From NCBI RefSeq assembly GCF_004765795.1, contig NZ_SBIV01000012.1, forward strand, positions 1 through 64,000: 64,000 bases of DNA, written 5' to 3'. Below, piece after piece: positions 39,508-49,346 of this stretch (positions are counted from its first letter, which is position 1; every line of letters starts with the position of its first letter). A model generated the notes under the pieces. It made no database searches. It was not told where the DNA came from and was given only the letters and a program-made list of their open reading frames with translations. The position numbers and the translations under genes are program-made. Source of the stretch: Halorussus marinus. GTDB taxonomy: Archaea; Halobacteriota; Halobacteria; Halobacteriales; Haladaptataceae.

Positions 39508-42500
39508 TTAGCCGCCGCGGGCCGGCCGGGGGATACTCCACCCCGGCGAGCGCTCGTCGGCGTTCCCGTCGGTGTCGCCGACCCCCGGCGCTCCCGGCGG
39601 AACGACGACCACGACGACCGTCTCGGTCTCGAACGAAACCCGCGTCGTCCGGCCGAGTCGCTCGACGGCGCCGTCGGCGTCGACGTCGAACTCGACTGTC
39701 TGGTTCCGTCGAGTGTAGGTCACCGCCCCGTCCGGATCGCCCGCCCCGGCGGCCGCAGTCGGCGCCCGAACCGCGAACCGCTCGTACGCCCCCCGGACGG
39801 AGACGTCCCAGACGTTGAGCGTCGCGTACCAGTAGCCGGGCACGGGCGCGACCGGCAGCCCCGCGGGGACCGACGACAGCACTGCTCCGAACCACCGCTC
39901 TCTGGCCCGGTCGGCCGCCCGCTCGCCCGCGTCGGCGAGCGCGTCTCTCGCGAGATCGCGCGCGACCGAGCGGGTCCGGTTCACCGTCGACCGTGACGGT
40001 CCGTCGACCGCCGACCGGGCGTCTTCGAGCGCCAACTCGACGGTCACCGACGTCCAGTCGCGTCGCTCGGTCCCCCGGAGCGACGGGGTCGCCGCGAGCA
40101 GTTCCGCGACGACGCCATCGGCGGCCGAACCGTTCGCCGCCGCGAGCGCGCGCCCCGCGGTCGTGTCCCACCGATCGAACCCGGCCCGGACCGCACGGCG
40201 GCGCTCGGCGGCCGTGAGTTCGAGTCCCGCGGTCGCCAACTCGGCGACGAGTCGCGCGCGGAGCGCTCGAAGCGACCTCGACACCTCCGCCCGGAGCCGG
40301 TCGCGGCGGGCGTCGAGCGTCTCATTTCCGACGGCGTCGAGCGTCCGGTTTGCCGCACGGAGCGCGAGACCCGCCGTCCGGAGGTCGGTCGCCGATCGGT
40401 CGGTCGCGCCGTCGAGGGCCGAAGCGACGGCGTCGGCGGCGTCGCCGTACGGCACCGAGAACACGTTCAGGTTCCGGGCCGCGAGCGGGTGGCGCGTCTC
40501 GCCTTCGGGTATCGCGGCGACCTGCTCGCGGTCGAGTTCGGCGAGCGTGAGGTACGGCGGCGCGCCGGCGACGGTCAGGTTCGCGGGCGCGCCCGGCCCG
40601 GCGGCCGCCATCGGCTCCGCGGGCGGGGTCGCGGGGCGGCCGCGATCCGCGAGAATCCGCCGCGCACGGTCGAGGTCCACACCCGCGTCGGCGAGCGCAC
40701 CGTCGAGGCCCGCTCGGGTCTCGCGCGTCCGATTCGCCCGCGCGTCGAGGCGCGCGACCGTCCGGTCGAGGTATGCCGCCCGCGCCGCGACGCGCGCACG
40801 GTCGGCCACACCGTCGTAGCGTTCGGGCACATCGAGCAGGGCCGCGCGGCGCGACCGGAGTTCCCCGGCGAGCGCGGCGGCCGGCGGCCGCCCGTCGGCG
40901 ACCGTCGCCGTGCGCGCTACCGCGACCGAGACGTTCCGGACGCGCTCGCGGAGCCCGGCGAGGTCCCGATAGATCCACGGCCGGAGTTCGGACGGCCGAC
41001 GCCCGGCGACGGACGCAGACCGAGCGTCGATCCCCCCCTCGACCGCCCGGCGGGCCGCCGCGTCGAACCCGCCGCGGTCCCGAATCAGGCGCTCGGTCGC
41101 CGTCTCGGCGACCCCCCGGAGTTTCGGCCCGTCGAGGGCGCCGCCTCGCTCGTGGACGTGTCGGATCGGGCGATCCGGGCCGACCGAGCCCCGGTGGTTG
41201 CCCGCGAGGCCCACTCCGACCGCAGAGACGTCGGCCCACCGCTGGACGGTCGTCCGCGAGTCGTTGCCCCGAGTCCACTCGCCGACGAGCGCGTGGGCTC
41301 GGACGACCCGCCGGGTCTCGTGGGCCAGCAGGTGCCAGCCGCCCGGCGAAGCCGGACGCGGGCCGTCGGCGCGCTCGACCCGGGTCGTGGTCTCGACCCG
41401 GCGCTCGCGGAGCGTCCAGTTCCCGCCGGGCGAGTCGAGCGAGGGCCGACGCCCGTCGCGGACCGTCCGAGTCGCGGTCACGACTCGCACGTTCGGGGCG
41501 TACGCCGACCGCAGGGTCGCGTCGAACCCCTCGTCGGTCTCGTCGCCGACGAACGACGCGAACGCACGGTCTGCGGTCCGATTGACAGCGACGGTCCGCG
41601 ACGGCGGCCGCTCGGGGGCGTCCGTCGCGGGGCCGCCGGGAAGCGGGGTCGCCGAGCGGTAGCGGTCGAATCCGGCCGTCAGGAGTTCCGTCGCTCTGGA
41701 GCCGCGCTGATTGTGGGCGCCCGCGAGCAGGTCGGTCAGGCCGGTTCGGGCGGTCGCCATCGCGAGCGCTCCGCGAGCCGCGGGGTCCGACCGACCGAAC
41801 GCGGCCCGCTGTTCGCGGACGAGCGCGCCGTTCGCCGCGAGTTCGAGGTGGCGGTTCGCCACGACGTTCTCGATCGGCGCCCCGCCCCGCTGGGCGTACC
41901 CCCGTGCCCACGCGACGGCGTAGAGACGTGCGGTCAACCGACGCCCCAGCCCCGGCGCGAGCGGCCCGCGTTCGAGTCGACTCTCGAAGCGTTCGACCCG
42001 TTCGTGGAGCGCCAGCGCGGGCGTCGCGACGACCAGCGTCGGCGAGACCGCGGCGCGTTCGACAGCACGCCCGTCCCGACTCGCGACGACAGTGACGTTC
42101 CGGATTCGAACCCGGAGCCCCGCACTCTCGGAGTCGCCGGCGGCCGCGATCTCGACTCGACGCTTGGCGTCCCCGAGCGCGCTCGCGTTCCCGACCGCCG
42201 GGAGCGACGCGGTTCCGCGCACGCCGTTCGCGCGAACGGCGACGTCGTCGAGAGCGGCCCGCGCCGCGAGATAGATTCGAACCCGGAGGTAGTCGCGGTA
42301 CGGCGCGGAGTCGTTCAGGACGCGGCCCGCCGGCGTTTCGGCGGGCGCGACGACCGGGTCTCGGGCGGCCGCCCGTCCGGCGCGGGCGACCGCCCCGCGG
42401 AGCGCGGTGGAGCTCGCGGCCGTCGTTCGTTCGACGGCGATCCCGACCGAACGGTCGACCTCGGGGGCGGGGCCGCCGGCGAGCGTCGCGCTGAGGCCCG

Positions 42501-42573
42501 CGCTCCCGACGAGCAGGACGACCCCGACCAGAGCGAACGGGACCCGGCCGCGGCGGTCGTCGGCCAGCCTCAC
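39508..42573 (-). CDS. Large secreted/anchored component of the pilus-like operon (DUF7286-like)
   Basis: About 1021 residues from GTG 42573, chosen because it overlaps the upstream stop as GTGA (GTG 42582 is an alternative). Residues 8-30 are a single membrane segment (VPFALVGVVLLVGSAGLSATL) after a basic start, similar to a class III prepilin or signal anchor. The rest is a very Ala/Arg/Asp-rich extracellular domain with many NxS/T sequons, ending near YVVVVVPPG-like beta strands and a Pro/Arg tail. It is the last gene of a series with a secretion ATPase and TadC-like protein. The family is recalled as DUF7286; function unknown. Confidence 0.75.
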   Translation of the reverse strand: MRLADDRRGRVPFALVGVVLLVGSAGLSATLAGGPAPEVDRSVGIAVERTTAASSTALRGAVARAGRAAARDPVVAPAETPAGRVLNDSAPYRDYLRVRIYLAARAALDDVAVRANGVRGTASLPAVGNASALGDAKRRVEIAAAGDSESAGLRVRIRNVTVVASRDGRAVERAAVSPTLVVATPALALHERVERFESRLERGPLAPGLGRRLTARLYAVAWARGYAQRGGAPIENVVANRHLELAANGALVREQRAAFGRSDPAARGALAMATARTGLTDLLAGAHNQRGSRATELLTAGFDRYRSATPLPGGPATDAPERPPSRTVAVNRTADRAFASFVGDETDEGFDATLRSAYAPNVRVVTATRTVRDGRRPSLDSPGGNWTLRERRVETTTRVERADGPRPASPGGWHLLAHETRRVVRAHALVGEWTRGNDSRTTVQRWADVSAVGVGLAGNHRGSVGPDRPIRHVHERGGALDGPKLRGVAETATERLIRDRGGFDAAARRAVEGGIDARSASVAGRRPSELRPWIYRDLAGLRERVRNVSVAVARTATVADGRPPAAALAGELRSRRAALLDVPERYDGVADRARVAARAAYLDRTVARLDARANRTRETRAGLDGALADAGVDLDRARRILADRGRPATPPAEPMAAAGPGAPANLTVAGAPPYLTLAELDREQVAAIPEGETRHPLAARNLNVFSVPYGDAADAVASALDGATDRSATDLRTAGLALRAANRTLDAVGNETLDARRDRLRAEVSRSLRALRARLVAELATAGLELTAAERRRAVRAGFDRWDTTAGRALAAANGSAADGVVAELLAATPSLRGTERRDWTSVTVELALEDARSAVDGPSRSTVNRTRSVARDLARDALADAGERAADRARERWFGAVLSSVPAGLPVAPVPGYWYATLNVWDVSVRGAYERFAVRAPTAAAGAGDPDGAVTYTRRNQTVEFDVDADGAVERLGRTTRVSFETETVVVVVVPPGAPGVGDTDGNADERSPGWSIPRPARGG

Positions 42574-43397
42574 CGCGACCACGTCCGAACCGTGATCCGG
42601 ACCCGGCCGACGGCGGTTTCGCGGGCCGCGTCGGTCGCCCCGTCGAAGCGCTCGCGGAGGGTCGGTTCGAGCAGTGTCGCGAGCGCGTCGGTCACGATCC
42701 GGGTGGCCCGCGTCGCGTTCCCGTCGGTGAGCGCCTCCTCGACCGCCGACCGAGCGCCGACCGCGTCGGCCGACGTCCGATATCGCTCGACAGCACGGGC
42801 GGCCCGGTCCGGGCGGGCACCCAGCGCGGTCCGAGTTTCGATCGGCGGAAACAGCCCGCGGACGACGCCGCCCGCGATCGCTCGGGCGACGCGCTCGAAC
42901 CCGCCGCCGCGGCCCGCCGCTCGGGCGCTCGATCGAACGCTCGGGAGGCCGCTCGACACCGAGAACGCGGCCGCGTGGACGTCGACGCCGGGCGGCGGGG
43001 TCGGTCCCGCCGCGACTCGCCCGCGGAGACTCGCGCTCGGGAACGGCTCCCAGCGCGCGATCACCTGCACGCGGTGGTACTCGACACGCCCCAGCGACCG
43101 TTCGACGCGCTCCGTGACGGCCCGCGCGAGTCCCGTATCCGCGAGGAGTCGCGACTCGCCGAGCGTTGCGTTTCGCACGGCCGTCGCGGCGAGCAGGCCC
43201 GCCAGCGTACCGTGGGCTGTCCGGGAGCCGTCGTCGTAGGACACGCGCGCGGTGCTCGACGCGAGCGTCTCGGCGGCCTCGTCGGCGCGGTCCGGGTCGG
43301 ACTCGTCGGCCGGAATCCCGACGAGCGCGAGCGCGCTCGCGCTCACGAGCAGGAGACAGACCGACGCGTCGAGGACGGTGCTGATCCCGCGAGTCAC
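42570..43397 (-). CDS. Pilin-like anchored protein of the operon (DUF7284-like)
   Basis: A 275-residue protein from GTG 43397 (GTGA overlap with the upstream stop). The start MTRGISTVLDASVCLLLVSASALALVG is a short basic segment followed by a hydrophobic helix, as in pilin-like proteins (RGxS before the helix). The exported part contains SYDDGSRTAHGTLAGLLAATAV and helical Arg/Ala-rich regions. Coupled at both ends to other operon genes. Family from memory, role unknown. Confidence 0.75.
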   Translation of the reverse strand: MTRGISTVLDASVCLLLVSASALALVGIPADESDPDRADEAAETLASSTARVSYDDGSRTAHGTLAGLLAATAVRNATLGESRLLADTGLARAVTERVERSLGRVEYHRVQVIARWEPFPSASLRGRVAAGPTPPPGVDVHAAAFSVSSGLPSVRSSARAAGRGGGFERVARAIAGGVVRGLFPPIETRTALGARPDRAARAVERYRTSADAVGARSAVEEALTDGNATRATRIVTDALATLLEPTLRERFDGATDAARETAVGRVRITVRTWSR

Positions 43398-43780
43398 CGC
43401 CACACCTCCGCGCGGAGCCGACCGGGACGGACCCGGCCCGAGCCGATCCGGACGCTCACGGTTGCGGCGCCCGCGTCGGCGCTCGGCGGCGGCGTCGGGC
43501 CGGCGGACCACGTTTCGCCGGCCGCCCGGAGCGTGAGGTTCAGCCCGTAGCCGTCGGGGCCGGCGCGCAGTCCGTCCGCGATCCGGTCGGGGTCGACGAC
43601 ACCGGCGTCGGCGATTCGACGCTCGACGCGGTCGACGGTGGGCGAAGCGACGTTCCGATCGGGGGTCGGGACCGCGCCGTCGAGCACGCCCGCGTACGTA
43701 GAGAGCGCGGCGCAAACCGCGAACACCGCCACCAGCGCCGCCAGCGGCTCGACCTGCCCTCTATCCGACCAGCGTGACAT
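43394..43780 (-). CDS. Small pilin-like protein (DUF7285-like)
   Basis: A 128-residue protein: DRGQVEPLAALVAVFAVCAALSTYAGVL is a pilin-like N-terminus, a charged segment ending in Gly-Gln followed by a hydrophobic helix. The exported part has VDRVERRIADAGVVDPDRIADGL and a beta-type C-terminus. It overlaps the upstream gene by 20 bases and the downstream gene by four. Likely a minor pilin or structural subunit of the machine. Confidence 0.75.
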   Translation of the reverse strand: MSRWSDRGQVEPLAALVAVFAVCAALSTYAGVLDGAVPTPDRNVASPTVDRVERRIADAGVVDPDRIADGLRAGPDGYGLNLTLRAAGETWSAGPTPPPSADAGAATVSVRIGSGRVRPGRLRAEVWR

Positions 43781-44225
43781 CGACGCCCTCCCAGGAGACC
43801 GCCCGGACGGTCAGTTCGTCGACCGATCGCCACTCCGGCGTTCGGTCGCGCGCGGCCGCGACGGCCCGTCGAAACGCGGTCGGCGACCCGAACGCGGCGT
43901 CCGGCGGCGTCCCGCGGAGCACGTCCCAGAGCGCGGTGTCTCGGGGGACCGGCGCCACCGGGCCGTAGGCGAACGACGCGTGACCGGTCGCGGCGTCGTC
44001 CCGGAGCCACACCCGGTAGGGGCCGACCTTCACCCGTTCGGCCGCGATCGGGTGGCCCGCGGTCGTCGCGTGGTCGGCCGCGGCGACCGTATCGACCGTG
44101 TCGGCGACCCCCGCGGCGTCCGGCGGTGGGGCGCGCGGCAGCGACGTCGCCAGACCGACCGCGACTGTGCTCGCGAGCGCCACGCCGATCCAGACGTACC
44201 ACGCGTCGGCAGGGGCATCGAACAT
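43761..44225 (-). CDS. Anchored protein of the operon (DUF7283-like)
   Basis: A 154-residue protein from ATG 44225. Residues about 9-28 are a membrane anchor (AWYVWIGVALASTVAVGLAT). The exported domain includes HPIAAERVKVGPYRVWLRDD and HASFAYGPVAPVPRDTALWDVL, ending in a beta-rich part. It lies 32 bases after the TadC-like gene. The family pattern resembles DUF7283, known from haloarchaeal secretion-like clusters. Confidence 0.75.
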   Translation of the reverse strand: MFDAPADAWYVWIGVALASTVAVGLATSLPRAPPPDAAGVADTVDTVAAADHATTAGHPIAAERVKVGPYRVWLRDDAATGHASFAYGPVAPVPRDTALWDVLRGTPPDAAFGSPTAFRRAVAAARDRTPEWRSVDELTVRAVSWEGVDVTLVG

Positions 44226-44257
44226 GGCCCGGGTTGGTCGCGGGATCGGACTTAAAG

Positions 44258-45940
44258 CTACGCCGCGAGCCCCGCACCGACGAACCCCGCGAGGAACGAC
44301 CCGACCGCCGCCAGAAGGGCGAGTCCGACCCGATAGCCGACCAGCGCGCGGTCGAAGCCCCGTTCCAGCGCGGTGGCGAGCGCGGTGAGCACCGCCGCGA
44401 GCGCGAGCACGTAGGTCGAGACGACGACGCCGAGCGCGCCAGTGGGGAACGGCTCGCCGAGCGCACTCGCGGCCATCCCGTCGGCGAGCGCGACCGTCGC
44501 ACCGCCGACCAGCGGCCCGAACACCGCCGCCGTGTTCCGGAGCGTGCCGGTGACGCGGGCGAGCTCGCGGCGGGCCTCGCGCTCGACGCGCTGGAGGTCC
44601 TCGACGTGGTCGGCCATCGAGACGATCGCCCGGCCCGCGGGCCGGCCCTCGCGGGCGGCGAGCGCGAGTAGCGCGGCGACGCTCCGGGCCTGCGGGCTCG
44701 GCACGTCGGCGAGCGCGCCGTGTTCGCCGAGGAACGCGGTCCGGACTCCGACCCGGAGGCGACGCTGGACGCCCGCGGCGGTCGCGAGCGTCTCGCCCGT
44801 GCGGCCCGCGACCTCCGGGGCCGCGTCGGCGATCGCCGACTCGACGGCCGCGCCGTCGCTCACCCGCCGGCCCACGAGGTAGAGGGCGTCGGTCAGATGG
44901 CGCTCGACCCGCCGGGCGTCGTTCCGGACGAGCGTGACCGGCCGGAACCGCACGACGAGAGCCGCCCCGACCGCGATCCCGAGCGTCGCGGGCCAGCGCG
45001 TCCACGCCGCGAGGGGCGTCGTCACGGCGAGTCCGACGAGTCCCGCGGCCGCGCTCGCGGCGACGACCGGCCAGCGGCGCTCGGGCACGTCGGGGTGAGA
45101 GCGGGCCACGTCGGGCGGGGGGAACGCCGCCGGTCGGCGCACGACGAGCCACGCGCCCGCACCGACGAGCAGTCCCGGCAACAACAGGTCGTAGACGACC
45201 GCGAGCGCGGGGATCGAGACGGGGACGCCAGCGACCCGTGCGGCCGGGAGCACCGCGACCAGCGCGAGCGGGAGCAGGACGCCGAACGCGTACACCCCGG
45301 TCGTCGGCGCCCGAGCGTCGTCGGCGAACGACGCCATCCGGTCGCGGGTGCCGTCGAGGATCGCGGTCATCGCCCGATCGAGGCTCCGGGCGCGTTCGCT
45401 CGCGGGGGCATCGGCGGCCGCCTCGACGAGCAGGACCGCCCGCCTGAGCGGTGGATTCCGGTCGGCCCACGTCGCGCCGAACGCCGCGAGTCCCGATCCC
45501 GGCGTGCCCGCGGCGCGCCGGACGTGATCGCGGAGGCTGGCCGCGAGCGGCCCCTCGGCGGTCGCGGCGAACGACGCCGCCCGCTCGCTCGCGGGCTCGA
45601 CGCGCATCCGGAGTACGAGTCGGGCGACCAGCGCTGGCGCGGCTCCCATCGCGGCGGTCCGCCGAGCCGTCGCGAGCGCGATCGGAGCGCGTCGAACGCA
45701 CCGAGCCGCGCCGACTGCGACCGCGAGCAACGCCGCGGCGACCAGCGGTTGGAGCCCCGTCGGGGCGACGGCGAGCGCAGGGACCCCGAGACAGGCGACG
45801 AGGACGCCGGCTCCGCGCCCGGCACGCACCACCGCATCGGCGTCGGCGTCCGCGCCGAGGTACGAGAGCGCGCGTTCGAGTTCCGGATCGGTCGACGCCG
45901 GTCCGGGGACGAGCCGACCCAACCGCCCGACGAGTCTCAC
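44258..45940 (-). CDS. TadC/FlaJ-like secretion system membrane protein
   Basis: A 560-residue protein from GTG 45940 (GTGA overlap with the ATPase stop). It has two similar halves: soluble helical bundles (ERALSYLGADADADAVV; HLTDALYLVGRRVSDGAAVESAI) separated by membrane pairs (VLVACLGVPALAVAP, PLVAAALLAVAVGAA; VYAFGVLLPLALVAVLP, and the C-terminal GVVVSTYVLALAAVLTALAT and VGLALLAAVGSFLAGFVGAGL). This is the T2SF fold of the inner-membrane platform that the ATPase acts on in type IV pili, archaella and Tad pili. It is duplicated as in FlaJ/ArlJ-type proteins. Confidence 0.85.
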   Translation of the reverse strand: MRLVGRLGRLVPGPASTDPELERALSYLGADADADAVVRAGRGAGVLVACLGVPALAVAPTGLQPLVAAALLAVAVGAARCVRRAPIALATARRTAAMGAAPALVARLVLRMRVEPASERAASFAATAEGPLAASLRDHVRRAAGTPGSGLAAFGATWADRNPPLRRAVLLVEAAADAPASERARSLDRAMTAILDGTRDRMASFADDARAPTTGVYAFGVLLPLALVAVLPAARVAGVPVSIPALAVVYDLLLPGLLVGAGAWLVVRRPAAFPPPDVARSHPDVPERRWPVVAASAAAGLVGLAVTTPLAAWTRWPATLGIAVGAALVVRFRPVTLVRNDARRVERHLTDALYLVGRRVSDGAAVESAIADAAPEVAGRTGETLATAAGVQRRLRVGVRTAFLGEHGALADVPSPQARSVAALLALAAREGRPAGRAIVSMADHVEDLQRVEREARRELARVTGTLRNTAAVFGPLVGGATVALADGMAASALGEPFPTGALGVVVSTYVLALAAVLTALATALERGFDRALVGYRVGLALLAAVGSFLAGFVGAGLAA

Positions 45941-47820
45941 GAGCGCCTCCGGTCCGCGTAGGCCGCCGTCACGTCCGCCGGGTCGGTGCAGTCGTCGGCG
46001 GCTAGCTCGGCGAACAGCGCCTCGCGGTCGGCGAGCGCTGCCCGGACGTCCGCGTAGCGCTCGTCGCCGCGCGCGAGTCGGGCGGCGAACCGGCTCTCGC
46101 CGCGCTCGATCCGCCCCGCCGGGTCGAGCGAGCCGCCCGAGCGCTCGAACAGGGGCTCGAACCGGTCGCCGTCGACGACCTCCTCGATCCGCGCGGCGCG
46201 GCGGCCGCCCTCCGGAGCGTCGCCGGCGTCGAGGGTCACCACGAAGTCCGTCGCCGCGAACGAGGAGGCCGGCACGTCTAGGTCCGAGACGACCCGTTCG
46301 CGGACGCCCGCGCCCCCGCTTCCGTGGATGGTGCCGAGCACCGCATCGCCGTTCGCGCCGACCCGCATCGCCTCGTAGAGGACGCGGGCCTCCTCGCCGC
46401 GGACCTCGCCGACCACCAGCGCGCCGTCGCCGAGCCTGAGCGCGGCTCGGAGCGCCTCGGTCGGGTCGAGCCCGGTCCCGTCGTCGGTCGACGTCCGGAG
46501 CGACTGGACGTCCCGGCCCTCGCGCTGGAGTCCGGCGACCGGGAGTTCGGGCGTGTCCTCGATGACGACCGTCCGGATCCGAGCGGGCAGTTCCCACAAC
46601 AGCGCGCCAAGCATCGTGGTCTTGCCCGCGCCACGCGGCCCGGCGATCAGCCCCGCCCCGGCGCGCTCGACCGCGAGCGAGAGGAACGCCGCGGCGTCGG
46701 CCGGCAGGGTCCCGTTCGCGACGAGCGCCGGCAGGGTCCAGGGCGTCGGATCGCGGGCCCGGAACGCGAACGCCGGCCCGTCGCTCGCGGGGTCGGTGAC
46801 GCCGGCCACCCGGACGCTCCCGGCCGCGGTGTCGGCGGTCGCATCGAGCGTCGGGGAGGCCCGCGAGAACGCCCGGCCGCTCGCGCGCCGGAACCGCGAG
46901 GCCAGCGTCTCGGCGCCAGTCTCGGTGAGTCGGACGTTGGTCCGCATCCGCTCGCCGTCGGCGACGACCCGCAGGGCGTTGTCGCCGACCGGCGCGGTGG
47001 CAAACACGTCCGAAACCGCGGGGTCTCCGAACAGATCGGCGAGCACGCCGTACCCGCGGGTGTGCTTTTCGAGGACGCCGGCGATGGTCGCGACCGGCGC
47101 GTCGGCGTCGTCGGCCGCCCGGCGGACCGCCCGGCCCGGGGCGCGCTCGCCGCCCGGGACGTCGCCGGCCGCGAGCAGGTCGTGGGCCCGAGCCAGCGTT
47201 TCGAGCGCGGGGCGGTCGAGGTCGCGCTCGACGGGGTCGAGGTGATAGGTCGCGATCGGCCCCGGACCGTCGTAGATCCGGACGGTCGCGCCGTTCGCGG
47301 CGGTTCGGCGGTCGCGGAGCGTCGCGTCCGCGGGCGAGCGAGCCCCGACCCGGGCCTTCGCGATCGGCGGGCCGACGAACGCCGCGAGCGCGTCGGCGGC
47401 CGAGGACTCGCGTTCGGCGATCGCGGCCAGACCGGTCTCGGCGGCGATCTCGCTCGCGGGACCGGCGCGACCGACGGCGTCGCGCGCCGCCCGAATCGGC
47501 GCCGTCGTCGCCCGGTCGGCGAGGTCAGCGTCGTAGAACGCGACGCGCTCGACGAACCGACCCGCCGCCGCCAGCAGCGCCGCGGCGTCGGCCTCGTAGG
47601 CGCGTTCGAGCCAGTCGGTCCGCGTCACCACCGCGTCGGCCGCCCGGTCGGCGAGCGCACGGATCACAGTGGCTCGGCAGTCGGCGCTGTCGGCGAGGTC
47701 GCCGTCGCCGGGGCAGTCGGTCGCGTCCACGACGAGCGCCCCCGATTCGAAGCCGGGGTCGCACGCGCAGGCCGGATCGGGGCTCGCAGGATCGCCGAGT
47801 CGCGCCAGCAGGTCACGCAT
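45937..47820 (-). CDS. Type II/IV secretion (pilus assembly) ATPase
   Basis: A 627-residue ATPase. The N-terminal 260 residues are family-specific. The core has an N-terminal domain with VFATAPVGDNALRVVADGERMRT. Walker A is GPRGAGKTTML (about residues 393-403), the Asp box VVIEDTPELPV, Walker B GALVVGEVRGEEARVLYEAM and the His box LGTIHGSGGAGVRERV. The hexameric enzyme powers assembly or secretion. It is the first gene of the operon and is followed by the TadC-like platform protein. Confidence 0.92.
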   Translation of the reverse strand: MRDLLARLGDPASPDPACACDPGFESGALVVDATDCPGDGDLADSADCRATVIRALADRAADAVVTRTDWLERAYEADAAALLAAAGRFVERVAFYDADLADRATTAPIRAARDAVGRAGPASEIAAETGLAAIAERESSAADALAAFVGPPIAKARVGARSPADATLRDRRTAANGATVRIYDGPGPIATYHLDPVERDLDRPALETLARAHDLLAAGDVPGGERAPGRAVRRAADDADAPVATIAGVLEKHTRGYGVLADLFGDPAVSDVFATAPVGDNALRVVADGERMRTNVRLTETGAETLASRFRRASGRAFSRASPTLDATADTAAGSVRVAGVTDPASDGPAFAFRARDPTPWTLPALVANGTLPADAAAFLSLAVERAGAGLIAGPRGAGKTTMLGALLWELPARIRTVVIEDTPELPVAGLQREGRDVQSLRTSTDDGTGLDPTEALRAALRLGDGALVVGEVRGEEARVLYEAMRVGANGDAVLGTIHGSGGAGVRERVVSDLDVPASSFAATDFVVTLDAGDAPEGGRRAARIEEVVDGDRFEPLFERSGGSLDPAGRIERGESRFAARLARGDERYADVRAALADREALFAELAADDCTDPADVTAAYADRRRS

Positions 47821-47941
47821 GTGGCGTGGTCGCCGCCCCCTCGGTGTTAAATGTCGGGGCGCCGATCGGCCCGATCGCGAGATCGTCGCCGAGCCCTGCC
47901 GGTTCGGCCACCTTTAGGGCGGTGAGCGTCCAAGCGCCGGC

Positions 47942-49033
47942 ATGGACGAACGCGACGACCTGCTGATGACGCCCGGTCCGACGGAGCTCCCGCCGGCGGT
48001 CCGGGAGGCCATGTCCCGTCCGCCGCTGAACCCGGACGTCCAGCCCGAGTTCGCCGACTACTACCGTTCGCTGCTCGACAAACTGGCGAGCGTCTACCGC
48101 ACCGACGACGACGTGGTGGTGCTCGCCGGGGAGGGTATCCTCGGGCTGGAGGCCGCGGTCGCGTCGCTGGTCGACGACGGCGAGGAGGTGCTCTCGCTCG
48201 CCAACGGGATCTACGGCGAGGGGTTCGCGGACTTCGTGACGACCCACGGCGGCGAGCCGACGCTCCACGAGGCTCCGTTCGATGCGGGATTCGACGTCGA
48301 GTCGGTCAAAGCCGCGGTCGAGGACGGCGACTACGCGGTCGCCACGCTGGTCCACTGCGAGACCCCGACCGGCGTGCTCAACGACATCGAGGAGCTACTC
48401 GGCGTGCTACAGGACGCCGGCGTGGTGACGGTGGTCGACGCCGTCTCCTCGCTGGGCGGGACGCCGGTTCCGACCGACCGGATCGACGTCTGTCTGGGCG
48501 CGTCCCAGAAGTGTCTCAGTTCGCCGCCGGGGCTGACGACTCTCTCGGTCAGCGACCGAGCGTGGGAGAAAGTCGCGGCGACCGATCAAGGCGGCTTCTA
48601 CGCGAGCCTCGAACCGTGGCGCGGCCTCGATCTGGCCGACAAGGACCCCGACATGCTCCCGTACACCCACGCGGTGTCGAACCTCTATGCGCTGGAGGCG
48701 TCGCTCGATCTGCTCCTCGACGAGGGGCTGGGGTCGGTGTTCGAGCGCCACGAGGCCGCCGCCGAGCGGTGTCGCGAGCGCGGTCGCGACCTCGGGCTGG
48801 AGCCGTTCGCGCCCGAGTCGATGGCGTCGCCGACCGTGACCGCGTTCGAGATCGAGGGCCGCGCGGACGAGATCCGGGACCGACTCGAAGCCGACCGGGG
48901 CATCGTCGTCGCCACCGGACTCGGCGAGCACGCCGAGGACCTGCTCCGAGTCGGCCACATGGGGTACGGCGCGACGATCGAGCGCGTCGACCAGACGATG
49001 GACGCGCTCGGGGCGATGCTCGAGGCGTCGTAG
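47942..49033 (+). CDS. Class V aminotransferase (alanine-glyoxylate / serine-pyruvate type)
   Basis: A 363-residue PLP enzyme. It starts DDLLMTPGPTELPPAVREAM. VLAGEGILGLEAAVASL, VTVVDAVSSLGGTPV (Asp contacting the PLP ring nitrogen) and LGASQKCLSSPPGLTTLSV with the Schiff-base Lys follow, then WRGLDLADKDPDMLPYTHAVS and the C-terminal RVGHMG. It transfers amino groups between alanine or serine and glyoxylate/pyruvate. Substrate preference is not certain. A TATA-like ACCTTTAG lies about 28 bases upstream. Confidence 0.9.
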   Translation: MDERDDLLMTPGPTELPPAVREAMSRPPLNPDVQPEFADYYRSLLDKLASVYRTDDDVVVLAGEGILGLEAAVASLVDDGEEVLSLANGIYGEGFADFVTTHGGEPTLHEAPFDAGFDVESVKAAVEDGDYAVATLVHCETPTGVLNDIEELLGVLQDAGVVTVVDAVSSLGGTPVPTDRIDVCLGASQKCLSSPPGLTTLSVSDRAWEKVAATDQGGFYASLEPWRGLDLADKDPDMLPYTHAVSNLYALEASLDLLLDEGLGSVFERHEAAAERCRERGRDLGLEPFAPESMASPTVTAFEIEGRADEIRDRLEADRGIVVATGLGEHAEDLLRVGHMGYGATIERVDQTMDALGAMLEAS

Positions 49034-49094
49034 GGTCAGAGCGACCCCGCCGTCCGGGCAAACACTCATGTGGAACGACTCACAACTGTTCGGT

Positions 49095-49346
49095 ATGAAC
49101 AAGTGGCTACGCATCGGCGGGTGGGCCGCGCTCGCACTGGTCGGCCTCTGGGTGGTCTTCGAGGTCGTGAGCGTCGTCCTCGGCTTCCTCTCGTGGGTCG
49201 TGAGCACGGTCGTCTCGCTGCTCGTGTTGGCGCTGTTGCTGTATCTGGCGTACCTCGGAGTCTCGAAACTGTTCGGCGGCTCCGGTGGCTCGGGCGGGTC
49301 CCGATCCCGATCGCAGTCCCGCGAGAAAGAACGCGCCTTCGAGTGA
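49095..49346 (+). CDS. Small haloarchaeal membrane protein
   Basis: An 83-residue protein from ATG 49095; ATG 49068 would add nine residues. Two hydrophobic segments (GWAALALVGLWVVFEVVSVV; WVVSTVVSLLVLALLLYLAYLGVS) are followed by a Gly/Ser/Arg tail. Such small two-span proteins with disordered tails occur widely in haloarchaea. Function unknown. Confidence 0.7.
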   Translation: MNKWLRIGGWAALALVGLWVVFEVVSVVLGFLSWVVSTVVSLLVLALLLYLAYLGVSKLFGGSGGSGGSRSRSQSREKERAFE

